DNA of 64,000 bases from Fibrobacterota bacterium (GCA_023459055.1 JAEWVR010000004.1:186001-250000), one strand, 5' to 3'; shown: positions 17,140 to 25,797, numbered from the stretch's first letter. Made by a program: numbers and translations. Notes: generated from the letters alone by a model not told the origin.

Positions 17140-18504
17140 TTGCTTAAAACTATAGGTGTATATCTAACATGCCTTGCCGGCATTGCGGTTTCTGCTCAAA
17201 ATGTCAATTTATGGGGAACCGTTTCAAGTAATAGCGGCAAGCCGATAAAGGGTGCTGTTGTAGCATTGCAGGGTCAACAACTATCAGATACAACAGGCTC
17301 TGATGGTGCATATTCAATAAAAACTGCAACAAGTGTAAACTATTCTGCAAAGATTCCAACTATTGAAAATATTTCGTTCAATAATGGCAACATTAAGTTG
17401 AATCTGTTAAAAGCGGCTCAGATAAGTATCGACATGTTCGATATATCCGGGAACCTTCTGAAACGGGAGCTGAGCAGCTACGCACCAGCTGGAGTATATC
17501 AGTATAAAATTCCTTCCGGTTCCATGGCTACAAACATGATGACAATCCGCGTTTCGGTCGGAGGACATAGCTCAACATTCAGGTATATGCAGTTACCCAA
17601 TGGTAAACATTCTTTTTCAAAGGCTGTTACTGCCGGGCAATCTGCTAATGGTGCGAGAATGGCTAAGTTAGAGGCGGTTGTAGATTCTTTAAATGTTTCT
17701 GCACCTAATTACCTTTCTAAAAAGATAGCGGTTTCATCATATGATACAGAATTAAATGTCACTCTTGACACATCGAGTCTCGCAAAATTCAGTTTCTTTG
17801 TGACAAGTCTTAAAGCAATGCGCGATTTGTCCGGTAATGTTAAAGGTTTTGGCGGTGATTTCCGTTTTGGTAAAACAGGACAGGGTGCGGGGCTTCTCGG
17901 TGCAGACAGCATCTGTTCCTGCATTGCGGAGAGAAGTATGCCTGGTGCAAGTGCAAAACAATGGCGTGCATTCCTGAGTGCCAAAGCAGGTCCGGATGGC
18001 AAACAGGTTGATGCAATTGACAGAATTGGTCAGGGACCGTGGTACGACCGTAAGGGAAGGCTTTTTGCTAACAAAATAAGCGAACTTCTGAATGACCGTC
18101 CAATAAATGCAGATATTGCGATCAAAAATGATTTTCCAAATGAGGACGGCGTCCCAAATCATATGCCAGATCCTTCAACAGCAAAGAAGGTCGACAACCA
18201 TATGTTTATTACAGGTTCCAATGCACAGGGCAGACTGTACAGTACGACAAAAGACTGTACATGCAACGACTGGACATCAACAGAGGGAAGTGAGAATGGC
18301 AGCAAACCTCGTTCCGGATTATCATGGCCTCAGGAATTTGGCGGGTCGTTTGGGCAGAAAAACTGGATATCAGTTTTTGATGCATCAGGGTGCCAGCCGG
18401 GAATTGATTCCACTGATGCAAGTTTGGGTGGTGTAAGGGGTGTCTATACAATTGGTAATGGCGGCGGTTATGGTGGTTTTTACTGCTTCGGACTCAATCC
18501 GTAA
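17140..18504 (+). CDS. Secreted endostatin/C-type-lectin-like protein, paralogue 2
   Basis: A 454-residue paralogue with the same architecture as the protein at 15169-16566: signal peptide (VSA/QN), carboxypeptidase-regulatory-like module, FlgD-like module and C-terminal lectin-like domain with GADSICSCIAE, GPWYDRKGRLFA, CNDWTS and GGGYGGFYCFGLNP. It differs mainly in a shorter loop between CTCNDWTS and SWPQEFGG (about 290-300 nt before the stop), where paralogue 1 has a Ser/Gly-rich insert. Such loop variation beside a constant core fits ligand diversification. TTG start with AAAGGAGGT upstream. It has its own promoter at 16987. Confidence 0.75.
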   Translation: MLKTIGVYLTCLAGIAVSAQNVNLWGTVSSNSGKPIKGAVVALQGQQLSDTTGSDGAYSIKTATSVNYSAKIPTIENISFNNGNIKLNLLKAAQISIDMFDISGNLLKRELSSYAPAGVYQYKIPSGSMATNMMTIRVSVGGHSSTFRYMQLPNGKHSFSKAVTAGQSANGARMAKLEAVVDSLNVSAPNYLSKKIAVSSYDTELNVTLDTSSLAKFSFFVTSLKAMRDLSGNVKGFGGDFRFGKTGQGAGLLGADSICSCIAERSMPGASAKQWRAFLSAKAGPDGKQVDAIDRIGQGPWYDRKGRLFANKISELLNDRPINADIAIKNDFPNEDGVPNHMPDPSTAKKVDNHMFITGSNAQGRLYSTTKDCTCNDWTSTEGSENGSKPRSGLSWPQEFGGSFGQKNWISVFDASGCQPGIDSTDASLGGVRGVYTIGNGGGYGGFYCFGLNP

Positions 18505-18561
18505 TATGATGCGAAGCGCTGTATAATCAAAAAAAACGCATAAAACGTGTGTTTTAATACA

Positions 18562-18587
18562 TAGGGACAGGTCGCGACCTGTCCCTA
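18562..18587. repeat. REP-like palindrome, copy 2
   Basis: TAGGGACAGGTCG and its perfect reverse complement form a 26-bp palindrome, related to the copy at 16601-16630. Both lie 35-60 bp after the stop of a lectin-like paralogue; the third paralogue has a different hairpin at that place. Confidence 0.7.
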
Positions 18588-18779
18588 CTAATATCAATAC
18601 ATCCGCGACCATCATCAATCCAACCTGGACAATCCGGATTTATAAATCATGAGTAATCAAGTCGCATTCTCTATTGCCGGCACATACCGATTTTCATTCG
18701 GCAGACATTATTAATCTATTTTATTTCAATGATATACAACAAAATTATTCAACCTAACAGTCTGAATCTGTTAAGGACT
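18588..18779. other. Gap before lectin-like gene 3
   Basis: No gene seen in 18505-18950. The stretch is the diverged counterpart of the DNA upstream of paralogue 2 (CATTCTCTATTGCCGGCACATACC near 18665) and leads into the promoter at 18780. Confidence 0.4.
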
Positions 18780-18853
18780 ATTCTCAAAAGAGAATACGAC
18801 TTTTCCATCCAGTACACATAAAACCATCGTGGTTCGACTATTCTGGGTATATT
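18780..18853 (+). promoter_or_regulatory. Shared-architecture promoter of lectin-like gene 3
   Basis: TTCTC-AAAA-GAGAA at 18781-18794, then TACGACTTTTCCAT, ACACATAAA at 18814-18822 and GGTATATT at 18846-18853. The distance is 65 bp. The leader before the TTG start at 18951 would be about 91 nt. Confidence 0.72.
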
Positions 18854-18950
18854 AGCGAAAGAATGTTAGTGGTGGGGGACGCTAATGTATGGTAATCATA
18901 TATGGTTACCGATACAGAATCGAATATTACATGTACAGAGGAGGTATTTT

Positions 18951-20312
18951 TTGCTTAGAATTATTGGGATATATCTAACATTTCTTGTTGGCATTGCTGT
19001 TTCTGCTGAAAATGTCAATATATGGGGAAAAGTTTCAGGTAACAGTGGAAAACCGATAAAGGGTGCCATTGTATCATTGCAGAGCCAGAAATTATCAGAT
19101 ACCACCGACTCTGATGGCGCATATTCAATAAAAACGGCAACCAATGTAAATAATTATAAAACAATTTCAAATATTGAAAATATCTCTTTCAACAATGGTA
19201 ACATAAAGTTGAATCTTGTAAAACCAGCACAGGTAAGTATCGACATGTTCGATATATCAGGAAGCCTGCTGAAACACGAGCTTACCAGCTACGCACCTGC
19301 CGGAGTTTATCAGTATAAAATTCCATCCGGTTCTATGGCCACAAACATGATGACAATCCGGGTTTCGGTCGGTGGACACAGTTCGACATTCAGGTATATG
19401 CAGTTACCAAATGGTAAACATTCATTCTCAAACTCCGTTACTGCCGGGAAGACTTCAAATAGTCCAAGAATGGCTAAACTGGAGGCAGTTGTAGATTCAT
19501 TAAGCGTTTCTGCACCAAACTTCATTTCCAAAAAAGTAGCGGTTTCATCGTATGATACGGAATTAAATATCACTCTTGACACATCGAATCTCGCAAAGTT
19601 CAGTTTCTTTTTGACCAGTGTTAAAGCACTACGCGATCTGTCCCGCAACGTCAATGGTTTCGGTGGTGATTTACGTTTTGGTAAAACAGGACAAGGTGCC
19701 GGTCTTCTTGGTGCAGACAGCATCTGTTCATGCATTGCAGAGAAGAGTATGCCCGGAGCAAGTGCAAAACAATGGCGTGCATTTCTGAGTGCAAAGGTTG
19801 GTCCTGACGGTAAGCAGGCTGATGCTATAGATAGAATCGGTCAGGGACCGTGGTACGACCGCAAGGGAAGGCTGTTTGCTAACAAGATAAGCGAACTTCT
19901 GAATGATCGTCCAATAAACGCAGATATTGCGATTAAAAATGATTTCCCTAATGAAGACGGCGTTCCAAATCACATGCCTGATCCATCAAGTTCAAAGAAA
20001 GTCGATAACCATCTTACAATAACAGGCTCAGGCACTAACGGCAAACTGTATAGTACTACAAAAGACTGTACTTGTAGTGACTGGACATCAACCAAAGGTG
20101 ATGGAAGTGCCACAGCCCGTGCAGGAATGTCATGGCCCCAGGAATTTGGCGGGTTTATGGGAATGAAAAACTGGATATCTGCGTGGGACATGCCCGGTTG
20201 CCTGCCAGGAGTTGACTCTACCGATGCAAGCGGTGGTGGGATACCAGGTGTCTATACAATCGGTAATGGCGGTGGTTATGGAGGATTTTACTGTTTTGGA
20301 CTTAACCCATAA
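18951..20312 (+). CDS. Secreted endostatin/C-type-lectin-like protein, paralogue 3
   Basis: A 453-residue third paralogue, with the same four-part architecture (signal peptide ending VSA, carboxypeptidase-regulatory-like module, FlgD-like module, lectin-like domain). An ATG at 18885 is in frame, but the TTG at 18951 has GAGGAGGT at the same spacing as the two paralogues and gives the same signal peptide, so it is chosen. Distinct features are SRNVNGFGGD in place of SGNVKGFGGD and a changed loop before SWPQEFGG. It is followed within 65 bp by a lipoprotein gene, so the three-gene unit 18951-23509 may be co-transcribed across the hairpin at 20314. Confidence 0.75.
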   Translation: MLRIIGIYLTFLVGIAVSAENVNIWGKVSGNSGKPIKGAIVSLQSQKLSDTTDSDGAYSIKTATNVNNYKTISNIENISFNNGNIKLNLVKPAQVSIDMFDISGSLLKHELTSYAPAGVYQYKIPSGSMATNMMTIRVSVGGHSSTFRYMQLPNGKHSFSNSVTAGKTSNSPRMAKLEAVVDSLSVSAPNFISKKVAVSSYDTELNITLDTSNLAKFSFFLTSVKALRDLSRNVNGFGGDLRFGKTGQGAGLLGADSICSCIAEKSMPGASAKQWRAFLSAKVGPDGKQADAIDRIGQGPWYDRKGRLFANKISELLNDRPINADIAIKNDFPNEDGVPNHMPDPSSSKKVDNHLTITGSGTNGKLYSTTKDCTCSDWTSTKGDGSATARAGMSWPQEFGGFMGMKNWISAWDMPGCLPGVDSTDASGGGIPGVYTIGNGGGYGGFYCFGLNP

Positions 20313-20313
20313 A

Positions 20314-20342
20314 ATAATGAGATACAATTTGTATCTCATTAT
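20314..20342 (+). terminator. Hairpin between lectin-like gene 3 and the lipoprotein gene
   Basis: ATAATGAGATACAA and its exact reverse complement are separated by one base. There is no T-tract, and the next gene starts 33 bp later with its own Shine-Dalgarno sequence. It may be a partial terminator or an mRNA-stabilising hairpin that lets lectin expression exceed that of the lipoproteins. Confidence 0.45.
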
Positions 20343-20374
20343 GAAATGTAATCAAATATAAGGAGCAACAGAAA

Positions 20375-21379
20375 GTGTCTTTAAAAAAAATTATCCCTAT
20401 AGGTTTATTTGCCCTGATTCTGGTCGGTGTTGCATGTTTTGAAACCAAAGGTCCTTCGGATCCAGTGGTTATTGATGATCCAGATGATCCAGACGATACT
20501 GTGATTAAACCAACAGCCCAGTCATTTGGTACATTTCGTGTTCAACTGATACCTGAGAATCCAGAACTCAGCAATCCGGCATACACAAATTTTGTGGGAA
20601 TGATGAAGGATGGTCCGATTCCTCCTTTGGATATTTTTAAGGAGCAAATGGTTTCAGGCCAGTGCAGGCTTTTCAAAAAGTATAATCCTAAATGTTCGGA
20701 CTGTTCATCTGATGGTATGTGTGTTGCGGATGACAGTTGTATGTCTGAACCTAACGCGTACAGTGTTGGCAATATGACATTGACCGGTATGAAAAGTGGT
20801 GGCGAACCATTAACCTACATAAGTGAACCCGGCGATCGCGCTTTTGATTACCAGATCTCTTCACCTTACCCTGATTATCCTCCGGCTAATGAGGGTGATA
20901 TCATAACATTTGCTGCTGCCGGAACAGGTTCTGTAGAACCCTTCACAATAGAAGTCCCGTGTATTGCACCATTGGTTTTTCTCAATGACGAAATCGTGCT
21001 TGAAGATGGTAAAGACATAACTCTCAACTGGGAACCTCCCAAAGTTGCAGGTATTTCGACGATATCCATCCGTTTTAACCTTAGTTATCACGGAGGTACA
21101 AAAGGGGAAATCCAGTGTGAAACAGAGGATGATGGTTCTGTGACCATTCCTGGTGCAATGATTGATAAATTAAAATCATACGGTACCGCCGGTTATCCAT
21201 GTGTTTATATTACTCGTCAAGCGGTAGTTGTCGATGAAAAGTCTAAAGCAAAAGCTACTGTTGAATGTACTATAACAAAAATGTTGACAATTCCAGGTGA
21301 GATATCCTGCTCTGGTGACGAAACTGGTAACGGGGTTTGTCCTGAGGGAACGCATTGTATTGACCGGAAATGTCAATAA
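20375..21379 (+). CDS. Cys-rich lipoprotein of unknown function
   Basis: A 334-residue lipoprotein. The lipobox LVGVAC puts the lipidated Cys at about residue 21, followed by an Asp/Pro-rich linker (DDPDDPDD). The mature part has paired cysteines (KCSDCSSDGMCVADDSC), a beta-rich middle with no named family, and a C-terminal small Cys module (SCSGDETGNGVCPEGTHC, then IDRKCQ) like the Cys knots of myxobacterial surface lipoproteins. Start is GTG, with AAGGAG about 10 nt upstream. It sits between lectin-like paralogue 3 and the dikinase-like lipoprotein, and a shared cell-surface role is likely but unproven. Confidence 0.65.
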   Translation: MSLKKIIPIGLFALILVGVACFETKGPSDPVVIDDPDDPDDTVIKPTAQSFGTFRVQLIPENPELSNPAYTNFVGMMKDGPIPPLDIFKEQMVSGQCRLFKKYNPKCSDCSSDGMCVADDSCMSEPNAYSVGNMTLTGMKSGGEPLTYISEPGDRAFDYQISSPYPDYPPANEGDIITFAAAGTGSVEPFTIEVPCIAPLVFLNDEIVLEDGKDITLNWEPPKVAGISTISIRFNLSYHGGTKGEIQCETEDDGSVTIPGAMIDKLKSYGTAGYPCVYITRQAVVVDEKSKAKATVECTITKMLTIPGEISCSGDETGNGVCPEGTHCIDRKCQ

Positions 21380-21430
21380 TATGATGGTAACTAATGAGTA
21401 TATCAAAATTTCAAAGGGGAGATTTTTATA

Positions 21431-23509
21431 ATGCAGCTACATTCTAACAACGCAAAGAATATGACACGGTTGATTTTGTCTGTACTTGTTGCGTTATCTA
21501 TGTTTTTTGTATCATGTTTCTTAACACCGTCGGGTCCGGAAGACCCTCCACCAGTGGATAAGCCGGATGTCGTGGAGGGTGATTGTGTTATCGCTGAAGA
21601 AGATTCAACACCGGATTATACTACCACGATAGGCTGTAAAAATGATTTTGTAAAACTTGCATCACAGCCTCTGGATGCGAGCATACCGGGTGCGACATCT
21701 GCCAAAACGATTATCGATCTTGATGGTGACGGCAGCCCGCTGTATATTATTAACAGTAAGAAATATCCGATACACTATAATTTTGCATCAACTAATCTTT
21801 CCGGTAATGGAAAACCGGTTGTACCTCAATTAGATCAGTTCAACAATAACTATTATAGAAAAGACAGACGCTTTATTCTTGGAGCGATCTCCTACTATGA
21901 AGGTCCGGATGCCTGGGTGTATGAGATTGCACCTTACGATAATGCTTCTGCAGATATGATTAAGTTGGCATACGAAAAGATCAAAGAAGTATGTTACTTT
22001 GGTAACGCGCTCTATTTTCATCCTGGCTCTGAAGCAATCACAAATGTAGCAAAAAGTCTCCCATCATCAGTGAAATTGATCACCACTGATGAGCTTAAAA
22101 AGGGTATAACATATGAGCCGTATAATTGCACGAAAAGTATGGGAAGACTAGTCTTTATCACAGCCAAAGAACTGGAATCGAGCTACTTGTCATTTCGTGA
22201 TATACCTGTACTTGATGCTGTTCCGAACGACATTTCGGTGACCATGGGAATTATTACACAGGAATTTCAGACTCCTCTGGCGCATATAAACGTTCTTTCA
22301 CACAACCGTGGAACACCCAATATGGCACTTCGGAATGCCTGGAATGATCCGGCATTACGAGCTCTTGAGGGTAAATGGGTAGAGCTTGAGGTCAAACCGT
22401 TTGAATACATCATTAAAGAGGTATCAAAAGAAGATGCTGATGCATGGTGGGAAATAAATGGTCCGGCAGAGGTTGGAATACCAAATATGGACACATTAAC
22501 AAGAGATCTGCGCAATGTCGAGGATATTCTTGATTTGTCAGATAAAACACTTGCCCAGGCTCTTAAAGCTGCACTTCCTGCTTTTGGCGGTAAAACAAGT
22601 CACTTCTCGGCTTTTCCAAAAATGGATCCGGAAAAAGTTACCTATCCTAAAGCTTTTGGGATACCAATCTATTATTATATGCAGTTTATGAAACAAAACG
22701 GTTTTGATTTACAGGTGGCAGAACTGCTTGCAGATGAAGCCTTTCAGAGTGATCCTAAAGTCCGTGATGAAAAACTTGCTAAATTGCGGAAACAAATGAA
22801 GAAAGCTCCCGTGGATGCTGAATTTACTGAAATGCTCGCCAATAAACTTAACGCTGATTTTCCCGGTGTAAGAATGCGTTTCAGGTCAAGCACTAATGCT
22901 GAAGATCTTGATGGATTCACTGGTGCCGGACTCTATACATCAAATAGCGGTGGTCCGGATGATATGGATGATGTTCTTGATGCCATTCGTACCGTATGGG
23001 CGAGTGTATGGTTTTTCCGGGCCTTTGAGGAACGAAGCTACCGCAAAATCGACCATAACGCTGTAGGAATGGCGCTTCTTGCTCATCAGGCATTTCCTAC
23101 TGAAGAGGCAACCGGTGTTGCAATCACCACTAATATTTTCGATAAAGAAGGGATTGAACCGGGATTTTATGTCAATGTACAATACAACGGAGCATCGGTG
23201 GTTCTTCCGGATAGCGGTGTGACAACAGATCAATTCATTTATCATTATGATTATCCGGGACAGCCCATTGTCTACATGGGTCATTCCAATCAGCTGCCTG
23301 AAGGTAAAGCTACGGTATTGACTCCAAACCAGGTACGGGCTCTTGGTGATGCACTGGAGGAGATACATTCATATTTCAAGAAAGTCTATGGTACTAATCC
23401 TAATAAACCATATGCAATGGATACTGAATTTAAGTTTGATCAGCCGCTGGGAAGCGATTCTACGGCAGAACCAATCCTTATGATGAAACAATGCAGACCT
23501 TATTATTAA
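21431..23509 (+). CDS. Lipoprotein with glucan-water-dikinase-like layout (phosphohistidine segment + PPDK-type ATP-grasp)
   Basis: A 692-residue lipoprotein (lipobox FFVSC, Cys about 29, then a Pro/Asp linker). Around residue 275-300 lies a phosphohistidine-domain-like stretch (TPLAHINVLSHNRGTPNMAL, candidate His285). From about 390 to the end lies a PPDK/PEP-synthase N-terminal ATP-grasp domain with RMRFRSSTNAEDLDGFTGAG (about 480) and the closing KQCRPYY. PEP synthases have these parts in the opposite order plus a PEP barrel; glucan water dikinases have this order. The enzymes known use cytosolic ATP, so an ATP-grasp protein outside the inner membrane is odd. It may use another donor or act as a binding protein. 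Conserved core motifs argue it is not simply decayed. Confidence 0.7.
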   Translation: MQLHSNNAKNMTRLILSVLVALSMFFVSCFLTPSGPEDPPPVDKPDVVEGDCVIAEEDSTPDYTTTIGCKNDFVKLASQPLDASIPGATSAKTIIDLDGDGSPLYIINSKKYPIHYNFASTNLSGNGKPVVPQLDQFNNNYYRKDRRFILGAISYYEGPDAWVYEIAPYDNASADMIKLAYEKIKEVCYFGNALYFHPGSEAITNVAKSLPSSVKLITTDELKKGITYEPYNCTKSMGRLVFITAKELESSYLSFRDIPVLDAVPNDISVTMGIITQEFQTPLAHINVLSHNRGTPNMALRNAWNDPALRALEGKWVELEVKPFEYIIKEVSKEDADAWWEINGPAEVGIPNMDTLTRDLRNVEDILDLSDKTLAQALKAALPAFGGKTSHFSAFPKMDPEKVTYPKAFGIPIYYYMQFMKQNGFDLQVAELLADEAFQSDPKVRDEKLAKLRKQMKKAPVDAEFTEMLANKLNADFPGVRMRFRSSTNAEDLDGFTGAGLYTSNSGGPDDMDDVLDAIRTVWASVWFFRAFEERSYRKIDHNAVGMALLAHQAFPTEEATGVAITTNIFDKEGIEPGFYVNVQYNGASVVLPDSGVTTDQFIYHYDYPGQPIVYMGHSNQLPEGKATVLTPNQVRALGDALEEIHSYFKKVYGTNPNKPYAMDTEFKFDQPLGSDSTAEPILMMKQCRPYY

Positions 23510-23511
23510 TG

Positions 23512-23547
23512 TTGAAAGGGATGCCTCTATGCGGGCATTCCCTTTCA
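23512..23547 (+). terminator. Terminator-like hairpin after the dikinase-like gene
   Basis: TTGAAAGGGATGCC pairs with GGCATTCCCTTTCAA (one bulged T) around a short loop. It is followed by TTTCC. A second GC-rich hairpin (GGCCGCAA...TTGCGGCC, about 23595-23618) with TTTAT follows and may be the stronger terminator. Confidence 0.6.
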
Positions 23548-23670
23548 ATTTCCACACACCACCATATCTGTGCCCTGCACTTGATAATAATCCGGGCCGC
23601 AAATAGTGTTGCGGCCTTTATCATTCTATTTACATATAGGACTCTTCTTACAAAAAAGGGGGTTACCTGA

Positions 23671-24315
23671 ATGGGACTCAATATTTTAGATCTTCTCCTT
23701 CCCCGGGAAACAAAATTCTTCGATTACATGGAACAACAGGTAGTTTGTCTTAATAAAGCAATTGTTGTTTTTAAAAAGCTCGTTCACAACATTGCTTCAA
23801 TGTCGGAAAAAGATATTGCGGCAAGTCTTGAAGAGATTAAAGAGCTGGAGAGAAAAGGTGATCGGCTCGAAATGCAGATTTTTTCAGAATTAAACAAAAC
23901 CTTTATTACTCCAATAGACCGTGAGGATATTCATCTGCTTTCTATCAACATTGACAGGGCGCTTGATATTCTAAATAGTATCTCGCGTAAAGTCGGTATT
24001 TACAATATCAGAGAGGTTCCGTCAAATGTCTGCGAATTTTCAATACTTATTGAAAAGATCGCCGGGCACATGGATGTATTGGTTAAGCAGCTTCGCAAAA
24101 AAAATTACAGCGAAGATATAATGATTAAAATGCATGATATAGAAAACGAAGCAGACGATCTTTTCAGAACAAGCATGGCTGGTCTGTTTGCCGAGAAAAA
24201 TACATCTGTGCATATAATTAAATTTAAAGAATTTTATGAACATCTTGAATCCGCAGTTGATGCTATTGACTATGTGGGAAAATTAATCCGTCACATAAAA
24301 GTAAAGATAGGTTGA
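23671..24315 (+). CDS. DUF47/PhoU-like accessory protein of a PiT phosphate transporter
   Basis: A 214-residue all-helical protein of the TIGR00153/DUF47 family (PhoU fold). Typical parts are LLLPRETKFFDYMEQQ at the start, EIKELERKGDRLEMQIFSEL, and PIDREDIHLLSINIDRALD in the middle, which contain the acidic metal-binding E..xD positions. The partner PiT gene starts 3 bp after its stop, an arrangement seen in many bacteria where the protein is thought to modulate Pit-type phosphate uptake. The ATG has a G-rich Shine-Dalgarno sequence. Confidence 0.85.
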   Translation: MGLNILDLLLPRETKFFDYMEQQVVCLNKAIVVFKKLVHNIASMSEKDIAASLEEIKELERKGDRLEMQIFSELNKTFITPIDREDIHLLSINIDRALDILNSISRKVGIYNIREVPSNVCEFSILIEKIAGHMDVLVKQLRKKNYSEDIMIKMHDIENEADDLFRTSMAGLFAEKNTSVHIIKFKEFYEHLESAVDAIDYVGKLIRHIKVKIG

Positions 24316-24318
24316 CAC

Positions 24319-25344
24319 ATGGTATCATCATTTGCACTTGTTGTTATTGTAATTGTTGTTGCGCTCATATTTGATTTTGTCAATGGTTTCAACGATGCCG
24401 CAAATGCTATCGCTACAATTGTGGTTTCAAAAACACTGACTCCATTCCAGGCTGTATGCATGGCTGCAGCAGCTAATTTTATTGGCTATTTCGTGTTTGG
24501 CACAGCAGTCGCTACAATGATCGGTAAAGGTGTTGTGCAATTCGACCAGGTTACTCTGCCGCTTATTTTTGCCGCGCTTATCGGCGCTGTTGTCTGGCAG
24601 ATAATAACATGGCGCATGGGCCTTCCGTCATCAAGCAGTCATGCGCTAATCGGCGGACTGATTGGCTCAGGAATCGCAGCTGCCGGATTGAATACAGTTA
24701 AATGGGCAGGTGTTGGAAAAATCTTTGCATTCATTTTTCTGGCTCCTCTTATCGGTATAGTATGCGCAATGATTGTTACAGCAGTTACAATCTGGATATT
24801 TCATAAGCAGAAACCCGCGGAAACTCACGGAATATTTAAAAAAATGCAGCTCGTTGCATCGCTGTGCTCAAGCGTCGGTCATGGTACCAACGATGCTCAG
24901 AAAACGATGGGTATTATTGCACTTGCTCTCTTTACAGGGGGTGTCAGCGGTTCCTTTGAAACCGGACAAATTGACAATTGGGTCGTTCTGGCTGCATATA
25001 CTGCTATTTCACTTGGAACGCTCTGTGGTGGATGGCGTATTGTAAAGACGATGGGTACAAGCATAACAAAAATTGGCCCGATGGAAGGCTTTTGTGCCAA
25101 TGTAGCCGCAGCATCGGTACTTTTAACGACATCGCATGCCGGAATACCTGTAAGTACGACGCATGTTATGGCTGGATCAATAATGGGTGTAGGAACTGTT
25201 CAGCATGCAAAATGCGTACGCTGGATTACAGCACGGAGAATCCTTATGGCATGGGTACTGACCATTCCATTGTCGGCAACCTGCGCTGCTATCACGTATT
25301 TTGTTGTTTCAAATCTGATCAAAGCACTTGGTGGAATTAACTAA
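24319..25344 (+). CDS. pit: PiT-family inorganic phosphate transporter
   Basis: A 341-residue inner-membrane carrier that takes up phosphate, often as a metal-phosphate complex, with H+ or Na+. Both PiT signature repeats are present: GFNDAANAIATIVVSKTLTP near the N-terminus and GHGTNDAQKTMGIIALALF in the second half. It also has the SSSHALIGGLIGSG and PVSTTHVMAGSIMGVG segments, and about ten TM helices. The length fits the shorter bacterial/archaeal type. It forms a two-gene unit with the DUF47 protein 3 bp upstream and ends at a strong hairpin. Confidence 0.92.
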   Translation: MVSSFALVVIVIVVALIFDFVNGFNDAANAIATIVVSKTLTPFQAVCMAAAANFIGYFVFGTAVATMIGKGVVQFDQVTLPLIFAALIGAVVWQIITWRMGLPSSSSHALIGGLIGSGIAAAGLNTVKWAGVGKIFAFIFLAPLIGIVCAMIVTAVTIWIFHKQKPAETHGIFKKMQLVASLCSSVGHGTNDAQKTMGIIALALFTGGVSGSFETGQIDNWVVLAAYTAISLGTLCGGWRIVKTMGTSITKIGPMEGFCANVAAASVLLTTSHAGIPVSTTHVMAGSIMGVGTVQHAKCVRWITARRILMAWVLTIPLSATCAAITYFVVSNLIKALGGIN

Positions 25345-25381
25345 CTTTCACATTGTCAACCTACCGAATACACCACTAATT

Positions 25382-25412
25382 AAAAAGGGCATTTTGAAGT
25401 ATGCCCTTTTTA
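25382..25412. terminator. Bidirectional-type terminator after the phosphate transporter
   Basis: AAAAAGGGCAT and ATGCCCTTTTT form a perfect stem with an 8-nt loop, ending in T5. It is a classical Rho-independent terminator on the plus strand. Confidence 0.8.
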
Positions 25413-25574
25413 TATCCGTTTCTGGAAATCGCATTCCTATTGTTAAGACAGTTTGAAAACCTGCGTTGATTAACAAGAGATAATGATCTTTTGACAATTC
25501 ACGATATGCGAAGGACAGTGCTTGAATTCATACTGTTTTGAGTGATGATTTTGGCTATTTTACAAAATTAAATT

Positions 25575-25591
25575 CCCCCTTAATAAGGGGG
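25575..25591. repeat. Short C5/G5 hairpin element
   Basis: CCCCCTT-AAT-AAGGGGG with the neighbouring GGGGGATTG resembles short dispersed intergenic repeats found in many bacterial genomes. It lies in a 670-bp region without intact genes. Confidence 0.35.
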
Positions 25592-25617
25592 ACGCGTCAT
25601 CGGGGGATTGCTTTTTA

Positions 25618-25797
25618 GCACGAAAGTACTCTTTACTTGAAGGAGAAGGAAATAAATCACTCAACTTAAGAGTCAGCAATATTGATGACTATATAGACGA
25701 ATACTTACAATATTACATAAAACAAGCCATAGAGTTCGATTCTTTAAGAAATAATACTAAGTACCTTCCACACTTAAACCAGAATGACCAGAAATAA
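25618..25797 (+). pseudogene. Gene fragment, C-terminal end only
   Basis: A frame without start codon reads ARKYSLLEGEGNKSLNLRVS, continues with NIDDYIDEYLQYYIKQAIEF and ends in NQNDQK before TAA. Amphipathic helix character suggests true former coding DNA. No family is recognised. It sits right after the C5/G5 element, as if inserted or cut there. Of the rest of 25413-26016 I can say only that no gene is visible. Confidence 0.3.

Noticed and set aside
21431..23509. Gene as ordinary PEP synthase or pyruvate phosphate dikinase
   Set aside because: The PEP/pyruvate TIM barrel is missing, the order of domains is reversed, and there is a lipobox.
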